Notes: generated by a model from the sequence alone, not told the origin. DNA of 64,000 nt from Nocardiopsis dassonvillei_B (GCF_964273065.1 NZ_OZ186815.1:5580001-5644000); one strand, 5' to 3'. Positions 1 through 7,431 are shown, numbered from the stretch's first letter. A program made the numbers and translations.

Positions 1-977
1 CCCAGGACCCGGCGCTCCTCCAGGGCCCGGTGGGCCTCCTCCGCCTGCTCCAGGGGCAGGGTGAGGCCGATGTGCGGGCGCAGGTCGCCTGAGCGGAGCA
101 GCTCCAGGGCCTCCTTCAGGGCCGCGGCCCTCCCCTCGGTCCCCTCGCTGATGTCGAACAGGCCGAAGGCCCGGACCTTGTGCTCGCGGGCGCGGGCGGG
201 CTCGATCTCGGCGAACCGGCCCCCGGCCGATCCGTAGCCGATGAACCGGCCGCCCTCGGCCACGGTGGTGAAGGCCGCCTCGCCGAGCGAGGAGCCGGCC
301 CCGTCCAGCGCGGTGTCCACGCCGGTGCCGCCGGTCAGCTCCAGGACCCGGTCGGTCCATCCGGGCAGGGAGTAGTCGACCGTCTCGTGCGCGCCCAGGC
401 TCCGGGCCAGGTCGAGCTTGGCCCCGCCCCGGGCGGCGGCGATCACCCGCGCTCCCGCCCGGCGGGCCAGCTGCACCGACAGGCTCCCGGCACCCCCGGT
501 CGCCGCGGCCACCAGCACCGTCCGCCCGGGCCCGTACTCGGCGGTCCGGGCGAGTGCCAGCGCGGTGGGCCCGTCGTGCAGCAGGGCCAGCGCGTGCCGC
601 GGGTCGACCCCCTCGGGGATCCGGACCAGGTCGGCCGCCGGGACCACCGCGCGCTCGGCGTACCCGCCGACGGGGAGCTGCGGTCCGCCGTCGTCCCCCT
701 CACCGGTGTCCGCCACCACCCGGGCCCCGGTCCAGGAGGGGTCCACCCCCGCTCCGACCCGGGCCACCGTCCCGGCGACCCCGGTGCCGGGGACGTAGGG
801 GGGGATCACGGGGAAGAAGTCGCGTCCCCAGCCCGAGCGGACCAGCACCTCCAGGTACATCACGTTGGCGGCCTCGACCGCGATCTCGACCGTGCCGGGC
901 CCGACCTCCGGCTCGGGGACCTCCCGGGCCACCAGGACCTCGGGGCCGCCGAACCGGTCCACCCGTACCGCGCGCAT
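1..977 (-). CDS. Zinc-type MDR quinone oxidoreductase (partial, runs off left edge)
   Basis: Medium-chain dehydrogenase/reductase of the quinone oxidoreductase type, expected to reduce quinones or enones with NADPH in the cytosol. The frame opens with MRAVRVDRFGGPEVLV and carries the nucleotide-binding stretch VLVAAATGGAGSLSVQLA followed by ARVIAAARGGAKLDLARSLGA. About 325 codons lie inside the window, close to the usual family length, so only the C-terminal few residues are missing. The ATG at 977 has a strong GGAGG 8 nt upstream. A near-perfect SoxR operator lies about 55-75 bp upstream, which suggests induction by redox-cycling compounds. Family call is firm; the physiological substrate is unknown. 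Confidence 0.85.
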   Translation of the reverse strand, partial: MRAVRVDRFGGPEVLVAREVPEPEVGPGTVEIAVEAANVMYLEVLVRSGWGRDFFPVIPPYVPGTGVAGTVARVGAGVDPSWTGARVVADTGEGDDGGPQLPVGGYAERAVVPAADLVRIPEGVDPRHALALLHDGPTALALARTAEYGPGRTVLVAAATGGAGSLSVQLARRAGARVIAAARGGAKLDLARSLGAHETVDYSLPGWTDRVLELTGGTGVDTALDGAGSSLGEAAFTTVAEGGRFIGYGSAGGRFAEIEPARAREHKVRAFGLFDISEGTEGRAAALKEALELLRSGDLRPHIGLTLPLEQAEEAHRALEERRVL

Positions 978-1024
978 ATCTCTTCCCTCCGTGGTCGTCC
1001 GCCGCGTTCTCCGCGGCACCGCCC

Positions 1025-1055
1025 ACTCTCTGACCTCAACCAATATTGAGGTCAA
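1025..1055 (-). promoter_or_regulatory. SoxR box with MerR-type promoter
   Basis: A perfect palindrome (TGACCTCAA, 6-nt spacer, TTGAGGTCA) covers 1031-1054. Its core, CCTCAA-N6-TTGAGG at 1034-1051, matches the enterobacterial soxS operator arrangement used by SoxR. On the minus strand a TTGACC -35 (1055-1050) is followed after exactly 19 nt by GAGAGT (1030-1025), the over-long spacer typical of MerR-family promoters, although that -10 is poor. It reads into the oxidoreductase gene starting at 977. SoxR control is inferred; no soxR gene is in the window. Confidence 0.75.
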
Positions 1056-1116
1056 GTCCGCCTGAAGAGAGAGCGGACGGGAAGGGACGGATCCGGGGGA
1101 GGGTGTCCCGACCGGC

Positions 1117-2010
1117 TCACACCGACACGTGCGACAGAGCGCTCGGATGGCGGCGCAGGAAGCCCTCGATCGACCGGGCCGGGTGCCCGGTCAGGTTCCG
1201 GACCGCGGACGACACCACGTCCAGCTCCCCGGCCGCGATCGCCTCGTAGGAGGACACCCATCCCTCCACCTCCCAGTCGGGCGCGCCGGAGGCCTTGCGG
1301 GACAGCAGCGCCTCCTCCCGGGTCTCGGGCACGTACCGGATGGTCCGACCGGTCAGCATGCTCAACCTCTCCACGGTGGCCCCCAGGGACAGCGCCTCCG
1401 GGCCGGTCAGGTCGCAGGACGTGTTCTCGCACACCTCGATGGCCGCCGGGTCGGTCAGTACCGCCGCCGCCACGTCGGCGATGTCGTCGCGGGCCACCCA
1501 CGCCACCCGCCCGTCCCCGGCGGGGCCGCGCACCACCCCGCCGTCGTCCACCCAGTGCGGCAGCAGGTCCAGGTACAGCGAGGGTCTCAGGAACGTGTAC
1601 GCCACCCCCGTCGCCCGGATGTGCGCCTCGGTGAAGAAGTGCGTCCGCGCGAACGTGAACGTCGAGGCGGGCCCGGCCCGCAGGAACGACAGGTAGACGA
1701 TGCGCGAGACCCCGGCCTCGACCGCCGCGTCCACCGCGCTCAGGTGGACGTCCATCCGGTCCTGGGTCTCCGTCGCCGAGACCAGGAACAGCGTGTCCAC
1801 CCCCCGGCAGGCCCGCTCGAAGCCGCCGGTGTCCTCGTAGGCCGCCATGGCCGCGCTGCTGCCGGGGTACTCGGGCGCGCGGTTGATGTCGCGTACGATG
1901 AGCCGCTGAGCCCTCCCCAGCCGCGCGAGACGCGCGGCCACCCGCCCGCCCACCGCCCCCGTCGCCCCGGTCACCCCTATGGTGTGGTTTGTCATGTGAT
2001 CGTCGCCCAT
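1117..2010 (-). CDS. NmrA-like/atypical SDR NAD(P)-binding protein
   Basis: Atypical short-chain dehydrogenase of the NmrA/NAD(P)-binding family, 297 aa. The N-terminus shows the Rossmann motif GVTGATGAVGGRVAARLARLG (GxxGxxG), and the body has the family look without the YxxxK catalytic pair of classical SDRs, so it may be a redox sensor or reductase. ATG at 2010 (MGDDHMTNH) is chosen because AGGATGGGG lies just upstream; ATG at 1995 is an alternative. It sits between the DUF418 gene and the SoxR-box oxidoreductase on the same strand. NmrA-like and MDR proteins are both known in Streptomyces SoxR regulons, so a shared redox role is plausible but unproven. Confidence 0.8.
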   Translation of the reverse strand: MGDDHMTNHTIGVTGATGAVGGRVAARLARLGRAQRLIVRDINRAPEYPGSSAAMAAYEDTGGFERACRGVDTLFLVSATETQDRMDVHLSAVDAAVEAGVSRIVYLSFLRAGPASTFTFARTHFFTEAHIRATGVAYTFLRPSLYLDLLPHWVDDGGVVRGPAGDGRVAWVARDDIADVAAAVLTDPAAIEVCENTSCDLTGPEALSLGATVERLSMLTGRTIRYVPETREEALLSRKASGAPDWEVEGWVSSYEAIAAGELDVVSSAVRNLTGHPARSIEGFLRRHPSALSHVSV

Positions 2011-2032
2011 GACACCCCATCCTGAATCACGA

Positions 2033-2067
2033 GGGCGTGCCGGGCACTCAGCGGCACGCCCGTTTTT
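2033..2067. terminator. Hairpin terminator between DUF418 and NmrA-like genes
   Basis: Perfect 10-bp stem (GGGCGTGCCG at 2033-2042, CGGCACGCCC at 2052-2061) with a 9-nt loop. The T-run (2063-2067) follows on the plus strand, although both neighbouring genes read on the minus strand, where the following bases are only moderately T-rich. It probably ends DUF418 transcription and may also block antisense transcription coming from the plus strand. Confidence 0.6.
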
Positions 2068-2078
2068 GCACCCCCGGA

Positions 2079-3350
2079 TCAGGGAGTGGTGCGCTCTTGG
2101 CCCGTGCCCCCGGACGCCCGCACGGCCTCCCGGGCGGTGCGCCGGTAGGCGAGCCTGCGCAGCAGCACCTCGGCCGGGCCCCGCACGCCCGTCCGCTCCA
2201 TCAGGTAGGCGGCCACCACCGTGACCAGCCACACCCCGACCGCGTACAGGAACATCGTCCACGAGGTCAGGTGCGCGGCCAGGCCCAGGCCCCAGGCGGT
2301 CAGCACCGGGGCGCACAGCACCGACTGGGCCAGATAGGACGACAGCGACCGCTTGCCGGTGGCCGTGATCGCGGTCAGCACGACGCCGGGCTCGCGGCCG
2401 CGCCGCTGGATCGCGTGCGCGACCAGGGCGATGAGCGCGACGTAGCCCAGCCCGCCGAACAGTCCGGTGAACATGTGCGGCACCGCCAGCATCGAGGCCT
2501 GGGCGGCGTTCGGTTCCCACACGCCGACCTGCGCCAGCGCGTCGGGAAGCGCACCCAGCCAGGCGACCGGGAGGCCGAGTCCGGCGGTCCACCGCAGCAG
2601 CGCCAGGTGGCGGCCCGGCTCCTCCAGGATCCGGCGGCGGGCGGCCCAGAAAGCCAGCAGGATCATGGTCGGGACGACCAGGCCCACGAGCCCCTGGACC
2701 ACGCTGAGCAGGGGCCAGACGAGCACGCGGCCGACGGCCGCGCCCAGGATCGAGGTCTGGGCCATGCTGTCGGCCATGCCGTCCATCGGGGAGCCCGCTC
2801 CCACATCCCCCGCCGGGGCGAAGGCCATCGCCAGGACGCTGACCGCGGTCAGCGCGGCGAGCAGCCCGGTGAACACGCCGGCCCACACCAGCAGGGTGGT
2901 GTCCCTGCGGCGCAGGAACAGCCAGCCCAGCAGCAGTCCGGCCAGGCCGTAGGCGCCCAGCACGTCGCCGAACCACAGCAGCAGCGCGTGGAAGAACCCG
3001 AACACCAGGAGCCACAGGTTGCGCCGCCGCAGCAGGGCGTTCACGTCCGCGGGGGAGGCGCCGGCGGCCTCCTGGCGCATCGCCAGCTGCACCATGCCGT
3101 ACCCGAAGAGGAAGGCGAACATCGGGTAGCTGCGGCCGTCCACCACCACGATGGTGAAGAACTGCGCCACCGCGTCGAGCGCGCCCTGGGGCTCGGGGTG
3201 CGCATTCAGACCGCCCATGGGGACCGCCCAGAGGTACCAGACGGTGTTCGCCAGGGCGATGAACAGAAGCATGAACCCGCGTGCCAGGTCGGGGGCGAGC
3301 GCGCGCTCGCCCGCTCCGACCGGACCGCGCGCGGCGGTGTGCCGAGACAT
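2079..3350 (-). CDS. DUF418-family polytopic membrane protein
   Basis: 423-aa integral membrane protein of the DUF418 (YeiB-like) family. The hallmark N-terminus RALAPDLARGFMLLFIALANTVWYL is followed by several hydrophobic spans and a C-terminal SLSSYLAQSVLCAPVL segment typical of the DUF418 domain. ATG at 3350 (MSRHTAARG) is preferred over an upstream GTG at 3413 because AGAGGGG precedes it at good distance and the family starts shortly before RALAPDLARG. Function in this family is not established. A perfect 12-bp palindrome (3369-3380) sits 19-30 nt upstream of the start. Confidence 0.85.
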   Translation of the reverse strand: MSRHTAARGPVGAGERALAPDLARGFMLLFIALANTVWYLWAVPMGGLNAHPEPQGALDAVAQFFTIVVVDGRSYPMFAFLFGYGMVQLAMRQEAAGASPADVNALLRRRNLWLLVFGFFHALLLWFGDVLGAYGLAGLLLGWLFLRRRDTTLLVWAGVFTGLLAALTAVSVLAMAFAPAGDVGAGSPMDGMADSMAQTSILGAAVGRVLVWPLLSVVQGLVGLVVPTMILLAFWAARRRILEEPGRHLALLRWTAGLGLPVAWLGALPDALAQVGVWEPNAAQASMLAVPHMFTGLFGGLGYVALIALVAHAIQRRGREPGVVLTAITATGKRSLSSYLAQSVLCAPVLTAWGLGLAAHLTSWTMFLYAVGVWLVTVVAAYLMERTGVRGPAEVLLRRLAYRRTAREAVRASGGTGQERTTP

Positions 3351-3368
3351 GGGGACGCCCCTCTGGTC

Positions 3369-3380
3369 GAGATATATCTC
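3369..3380. promoter_or_regulatory. Palindrome in the DUF418 leader
   Basis: GAGATATATCTC is a perfect 12-bp palindrome and very AT-rich for this genome. It lies between any promoter and the ribosome binding site of the DUF418 gene, so it could be an operator. No family of regulators can be assigned. Confidence 0.35.
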
Positions 3381-3476
3381 CTGTCGATTCAACCGGAGGG
3401 GCAACTCGGGCACAATGCACTTTCGTTGTACGAACAGCCCTGAAATCCCCCCTAGGGGGATACCCGAGCCCCGGCG

Positions 3477-4559
3477 TCAGTGCGTGCGGCGGGTGGCGGC
3501 CGCCACCAGCGCACGCAGCGGCTCGCGCGCGGAGGCGTCCAGTTCCGGGCTCTCCAGGGCGGCGAGGGCCTCCCCGGCGTAGCGCTCGACGAGCTCCTCG
3601 CAGGCGGCGAGCGCCCCGGACGACTCGATGAGCCCGCACATCCACTCCACGGACTCCACCGACAGGTCCGGCGCCCCCAGCAGGGCGGTGAACCGCGCGC
3701 CGTCGGCGGCCCCGGCACGGGCCAGCGTCTCGGCGACCACCAGGGTCCGCTTGCCCTCGCGCAGGTCGTCCCCGGCCGGCTTGCCGGTGGTGGAGGGGTC
3801 GCCGAACACCCCCAGCACGTCGTCGCGCAGCTGGAAGGCCACGCCCAGCGGCAGGCCGTAGGCGGTGTAGACGACCTCCAGCTCGGGCAGCCGCCCGGCC
3901 AGTGCGGCACCCAGGTGCAGCGGACGCTCGATGGTGTACTTGGCGGACTTGTAGCGCATCACCCGCAGGGCGGCCTCGCGGGTGCCGGTGCCGCGCACCT
4001 GCTCCAGGGTGTCCAGGTACTGCCCGGCCATGACCTCGGTGCGCATCGCGTCGAAGGGGCGGCGGCCCAGCGCCAGGGTGTCCTGGCCGAACCCGCTGGC
4101 CTGGTACATCTCGTCGGACCAGGCCAGGCACAGGTCGCCGATGAGGATGGCGGCCCCCCGGCCGAAGCCCTCGCTGTCGCCGCTCCAGCCGTGGTCGGCG
4201 TGCAGCTTGGCCAGCCGCTTGTGGGTGGCGGGCAGGCCGCGCCGGGTGTCGCTGTTGTCGATGACGTCGTCGTGGATGAGCGCGCACGCCTGGAGGAACT
4301 CCAGCGACGCCGCGGCCCGCACGATCCGACCGTCGCCCGCCGCGCCGCCCGCGCCGCGCCAGCCCCAGTAGCAGAAGGTGGGGCGCAGGCGCTTGCCCCC
4401 GGCGAGCATCGCCTCCAGCGCGTCCGCGGCCGGGGCCAGCTCCTCCCCGATCTCCAGCAGGGCGGTGCGGTGGTCGGCGCAGAACGCCGCCAGCTCCCGG
4501 TCGGCGTCGGCGCGGATCACGGACACGGGAGAGGCGGAGGAAGATGAGAAAGCGGCCAT
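3477..4559 (-). CDS. All-trans polyprenyl diphosphate synthase
   Basis: Class I isoprenyl diphosphate synthase, 360 aa, condensing isopentenyl diphosphate with an allylic diphosphate. Signature residues are GGKRLRPTFCYWGW, the first aspartate-rich motif in ALIHDDVIDNSDTRRG, YKSAKYTIERPLHLGAALAG, and the second metal-binding region FQLRDDVLGVFGDPSTTGKPAGDDLREGKRT. Chain length (geranylgeranyl or longer) cannot be fixed from motifs. The ATG at 4559 is the first sensible start, though its ribosome binding site is weak. It is divergent from metF across a 137-bp gap. Confidence 0.9.
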   Translation of the reverse strand: MAAFSSSSASPVSVIRADADRELAAFCADHRTALLEIGEELAPAADALEAMLAGGKRLRPTFCYWGWRGAGGAAGDGRIVRAAASLEFLQACALIHDDVIDNSDTRRGLPATHKRLAKLHADHGWSGDSEGFGRGAAILIGDLCLAWSDEMYQASGFGQDTLALGRRPFDAMRTEVMAGQYLDTLEQVRGTGTREAALRVMRYKSAKYTIERPLHLGAALAGRLPELEVVYTAYGLPLGVAFQLRDDVLGVFGDPSTTGKPAGDDLREGKRTLVVAETLARAGAADGARFTALLGAPDLSVESVEWMCGLIESSGALAACEELVERYAGEALAALESPELDASAREPLRALVAAATRRTH

Positions 4560-4696
4560 GAACAGCACATTAGCGGCTCGCCCCGGCCCGGCCGCCCCGA
4601 TCCCGTGCAACCGCCCCCGCCGTGATCCCGCTCCGGGTCTCACTCCGTGGGACGTGTCTTCCGTGCGGCGGAGGGTGGTTGCATAAGGTGGAAGGC

Positions 4697-5629
4697 ATGC
4701 TGGCAGCACCGACGCGCCCCGTGGCGCCCCGAACCCCCGCCCCCCGGGCGCGGCACATCCGTGACCTGCTCCACGCGGGCGAGCCGATGTTCTCCTTCGA
4801 GTTCTTCCCACCCCGGACCCCCGCGGCCCAGGAGAAGCTCTGGCTGGCCATCCGCCAGCTCGAGGCCCTGGGCCCCGACTTCGTCTCGGTCACCTACGGC
4901 GCGGGGGGCAGCACCCGCGGGATGACGGTGGAGACCACCGAGCGCATCGCCGCCGACACCACCCTGCTCCCGGTGGCCCACATGACCCTGGTCGACCACT
5001 CCGTCGCCGAGCTGCGCCACCTCATCGGCCGCCTGGCCGACGCCGGGGTGTCCAACATGCTCGCGGTGCGCGGCGACCCGCCCGGCGACCCCTCCGGCCC
5101 CTGGGTCGACCACCCCGAGGGCCTGACGTACTCCGAGCAGCTGGTCCGGCTCATCAAGGAGAGCGGCGACTTCTGCGTGGGTGTGGCGGCGTTCCCCTAC
5201 AAGCACCCGCGCTCGGCCGACGTCGAGACCGACACCGACCACTTCGTGCGCAAGTGCGAGGCGGGCGCCGACTACGCCATCACGCAGATGTTCTTCGACC
5301 CCGAGGACTACCTGCGCCTGCGCGACCGGGTGGCGGCCCGCGGCTGCGACGTCCCGATCATCCCCGAGGTGTTCCCGGTGGTGCGCACCTCGTTCATCCC
5401 GCGCTCGGAGAAGCTCTCCGGCGCCCCCTTCCCGGCCGACCTGGCCGAGAGGTTCCACTCCTTCGGCGACGACGCCGAGGCGGTCCGCGCGTTCGGGATC
5501 GAGCACGCCCAGAAGATGTGCGAGCGGCTGCTGGACGAGGGCGCGCCCGGCATCCACTTCATCACCTCGAACCAGTCCACCGCCACCAGGGAGATCTACC
5601 GGGAGGTGTCGGGGCGCCGGAGCCGGTGA
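4697..5629 (+). CDS. metF: Methylenetetrahydrofolate reductase
   Basis: 310-aa flavoprotein reducing 5,10-methylene-THF to 5-methyl-THF for methionine synthesis. The catalytic Glu lies in MFSFEFFPPRTP, followed by FVSVTYGAGGSTRG, NMLAVRGDPPGD and GADYAITQMFFD, all family hallmarks, and the length is normal. The ATG at 4697 (MLAAPTRP) follows AAGGTGGAAGG. The gene product feeds the methyl cycle that metK, 17 kb away in this window, completes. Its 3' end overlaps the convergent acetyltransferase gene by 68 bp. Confidence 0.95.
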   Translation: MLAAPTRPVAPRTPAPRARHIRDLLHAGEPMFSFEFFPPRTPAAQEKLWLAIRQLEALGPDFVSVTYGAGGSTRGMTVETTERIAADTTLLPVAHMTLVDHSVAELRHLIGRLADAGVSNMLAVRGDPPGDPSGPWVDHPEGLTYSEQLVRLIKESGDFCVGVAAFPYKHPRSADVETDTDHFVRKCEAGADYAITQMFFDPEDYLRLRDRVAARGCDVPIIPEVFPVVRTSFIPRSEKLSGAPFPADLAERFHSFGDDAEAVRAFGIEHAQKMCERLLDEGAPGIHFITSNQSTATREIYREVSGRRSR

Positions 5630-6176
5630 GCGGCAGGTCGGCCGCCATGATCGAGAAGGGGCGGTCGGGGCTGCCGGGGAACGAGAAGTCCTCCAGCACC
5701 TCGGCGAACCCGCAGGAGCGGTAGAGGTGGCGCGCCGCCGTGGGTCCGCTCCGGGTGGACAGCACCGCGGTGCGCTCGGGCCGTCCTTCGCACAGGGAGT
5801 GCAGGACGGCCCGGCCGATACCGCGGTTCTGCGCTTCGGGGCGGACGTGCACCTCGGCGATCTCGAAGGGGTCGGACAGCCACCGGCGCACCCCGGCCCG
5901 GCCCCGGGCCGCGCGCAGCCCCGAGGCGACGGTGTCGTGCCACCACTGGCCGCGCACACCGTGGAAGGCGTAGGCGAAGCCGACCGGTCGGCCCTCCGAC
6001 AGCGCGACCACGGACCGGAAGCCCGGGTAGTGGGTGTGGGCGTTCATGACCGAGGCCCGCCCCGGGAGCTGCTCGGGCGGGGGTTCCATGGCCGCCTCGT
6101 ACACCTGGAGGAGGGCGGGAACGGCGTGCGCGAAGGCGGCGGGGGCCAGCTCGCGCAGCTCGACATCGGCTACCAC
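5562..6176 (-). CDS. GNAT-family N-acetyltransferase
   Basis: 204-aa acetyltransferase with a recognisable acetyl-CoA motif A, EVHVRPEAQNRGIGRAVLHSL (Q-x-x-G-x-G), and a typical C-terminal AARHLYRSCGFAEV. Acceptor unknown. GTG at 6176 has AGGGTGAAG upstream. The last 68 bp overlap the convergent metF end, and the C-terminal tail after LPLTGSG reads like low-complexity sequence forced by the overlap. A perfect LexA-type operator lies about 155 bp upstream at 6330-6345, so DNA-damage control is possible. Confidence 0.8.
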   Translation of the reverse strand: MVADVELRELAPAAFAHAVPALLQVYEAAMEPPPEQLPGRASVMNAHTHYPGFRSVVALSEGRPVGFAYAFHGVRGQWWHDTVASGLRAARGRAGVRRWLSDPFEIAEVHVRPEAQNRGIGRAVLHSLCEGRPERTAVLSTRSGPTAARHLYRSCGFAEVLEDFSFPGSPDRPFSIMAADLPLTGSGAPTPPGRSPWWRWTGSR

Positions 6177-6329
6177 GGCTTCACCCTAGTCTCCCGGGGC
6201 CCTCCTGCGCCGGGTTTCGGTGTGGCCGATACCGGCATCCCGGCGCTCCGGGGCGCCCGCGGACGGCGTGCGGCGTGTCCCCGCGGGGGTCCTTGACGGG
6301 CCCTCGGGGTTGGGGTTGACTGGACTTCG

Positions 6330-6345
6330 TCGAACAGGAGTTCGA
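6330..6345. promoter_or_regulatory. LexA-type SOS box
   Basis: TCGAAC-AGGA-GTTCGA is an exact match to the actinobacterial SOS box TCGAAC-N4-GTTCGA, and the palindrome extends one pair on each side (6329-6346). It lies in the 342-bp gap (6177-6518) between the acetyltransferase start and the bldD end. A TTGACT sequence at 6316-6321 is a possible plus-strand -35. The only conventional target is the acetyltransferase, but a small plus-strand transcript is also possible. Confidence 0.65.
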
Positions 6346-6375
6346 CCAGTGCCGCCGGGGCGACCCGGTGGCGGC

Positions 6376-6420
6376 GGCGCGGCCGGATCGGGGAGGGGAA
6401 GCCCCGTGTCCGGCCGCGCC
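6376..6420. terminator. Long GC hairpin in the 6177-6518 gap
   Basis: A perfect 12-bp outer stem (GGCGCGGCCGGA at 6376-6387, TCCGGCCGCGCC at 6409-6420) encloses a second stem CGGGG/CCCCG. It is terminator-like without a U-run, as is common in actinomycetes. Together with the hairpin at 6453-6486 it forms a double stop downstream of bldD, or ends a transcript starting near the LexA box. Confidence 0.5.
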
Positions 6421-6452
6421 GTTCGCCGTTGCGCGGCCTCCTGGAAACGGCG

Positions 6453-6486
6453 AGGACCGGCCCGCCCCTCGGGGCGTGCCGGTCCT
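6453..6486 (-). terminator. bldD terminator hairpin
   Basis: Stem AGGACCGGC (6453-6461) with GCCGGTCCT (6478-6486), continued inward by CGCCC/GGGCG around a 4-nt loop. It begins 32 bp past the bldD stop codon. Confidence 0.6.
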
Positions 6487-6518
6487 GTGGCGAGCGGATG
6501 CGATCCGGGCCGGAGCGG

Positions 6519-7013
6519 TCAGAAGGAGTCGACGGCGCGGCGGGCCTCCGGGTCGAGGATGCCCCAGTTGATGAGCTCCTCGGTCAGGTCGCCGGGCGAC
6601 TTGTCGTAGATGACGGCGAGCGAGCGCAGGTCCTCGTGGCGGATGGACAGCACGCGGCCGTTGTAGTCGCCGCGCTGGCTCTGGATGGTGGCCACGTAGC
6701 GGGACAGCGGGCCGGCCTTCTCCTGGGGCAGCTGCTGCATGCGCTCCAGGTCGATGACCAGCTTGGGCGTCGGGCCCAGGGGCGCGGGTGCGGCGCCGCC
6801 GGGCAGCAGCTCCGACATGGGCACCCCGTAGAAGTCGGCCAGCTCGGCCAGCTTCTGCACGGTGACGGCGCGGTCGCCGCGCTCGTAGGAGCCCACCACG
6901 ACGGCCTTCCAGCGTCCGTGGGACTTCTCCTCCACTCCGTGGAGGGACAGGCCCTGCTGGGTACGGATGGCACGCAGTCGCGCACCGAGGGACTTGGCGT
7001 ATTCGGATGGCAT
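6519..7013 (-). CDS. bldD: Developmental master regulator BldD
   Basis: 164-aa XRE-type DNA-binding protein that represses sporulation genes during vegetative growth when dimerised by tetrameric c-di-GMP. The N-terminal HTH (LRAIRTQQGLSLHGVEEKS, VVVGSYERGDRAVTVQKLAELADFYG) is almost identical to the Streptomyces protein. The c-di-GMP signature RxD-x8-RxxD is intact: Arg114, Asp116, Arg125 and Asp128. It is divergent from pyrR, the arrangement known from Streptomyces. ATG at 7013 follows GGGAG. A 105-nt leader and a good promoter lie upstream, with palindromes that may serve autoregulation. Confidence 0.97.
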   Translation of the reverse strand: MPSEYAKSLGARLRAIRTQQGLSLHGVEEKSHGRWKAVVVGSYERGDRAVTVQKLAELADFYGVPMSELLPGGAAPAPLGPTPKLVIDLERMQQLPQEKAGPLSRYVATIQSQRGDYNGRVLSIRHEDLRSLAVIYDKSPGDLTEELINWGILDPEARRAVDSF

Positions 7014-7110
7014 CTTTTGTCGCTCCCGGCCGTGACAGTGGCTGGCGTGGTGGGGGGCGTCCGCGGGCCGGTCCGGCGCCGCCGGAGGTCACGGGGTGCA
7101 ACCCCACCCG

Positions 7111-7158
7111 GTAATGGTTACAGACAGTGACGGTAGGGGGGTCTGCCCCCCAGGTCAA
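7111..7158 (-). promoter_or_regulatory. bldD promoter and start-site palindrome
   Basis: On the minus strand TTGACC (7158-7153) and TACCGT (7135-7130) are separated by exactly 17 nt, a good housekeeping promoter. The spacer itself is an inverted repeat (GGGGGG-CAGA-CCCCCC). A palindrome GTAA-TGG-TTAC (7111-7121) falls at the expected transcription start, a good place for a repressor. BldD autoregulation is known in Streptomyces, but these half-sites do not fit the published box exactly. Confidence 0.6.
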
Positions 7159-7206
7159 GCCGTTGGTGTGAAACGCGACTAATCGGTGGCCAAACCGTGC
7201 GTAAGT

Positions 7207-7290
7207 GAGAGACCTCTCATGTCAGGACTGATCGTGATGAGAAGTGCATCACGGCAGTGCGAAAAGCCCGATCTTTCAGGGAGTTTCGCA
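7207..7290. other. Cluster of inverted repeats in the bldD-pyrR gap
   Basis: Three perfect inverted repeats follow each other in the 483-bp divergent gap: GAGAG-AC-CTCTC (7207-7218), CGTGATG-N7-CATCACG (7233-7253) and TGCGAAA-N19-TTTCGCA (7258-7290). The stretch is markedly less GC-rich than its surroundings. It may be operator DNA for bldD, upstream activating DNA for pyrR, or a small structured transcript. Confidence 0.4.
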
Positions 7291-7364
7291 TTTGTCGAGC
7301 ATGTCAGGTGTGTGCGGAGGGTAGTCGTCACATCGCTCGTCGAGCTCGCCATCCCGTTTGTCTG

Positions 7365-7380
7365 TGTGACGAGAGTCACA
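7365..7380. promoter_or_regulatory. CRP-type operator upstream of the pyr operon
   Basis: TGTGAC-GAGA-GTCACA is a perfect palindrome that satisfies TGTGA-N6-TCACA, the CRP/FNR-family consensus in enterobacteria and mycobacteria, and GTG-N6-GNCAC, reported for Streptomyces Crp. Its centre is about 72 bp before the predicted pyrR start of transcription, a classical class I activator distance. It also resembles AGTGA-N-TCACC, an early BldD consensus, so BldD is an alternative ligand. Confidence 0.6.
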
Positions 7381-7431
7381 TTTGGGTGCGCCGCCCCCGA
7401 ACCCGCCCCCGGTCGCCGCCGCCCCCGCTGG

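Noticed and set aside
1117..4287. A 1056-codon minus-strand open frame
   Set aside because: It strings together out-of-frame readings of the polyprenyl synthase and DUF418 genes and only its last 297 codons are a real protein. High GC leaves few stop codons in shadow frames.
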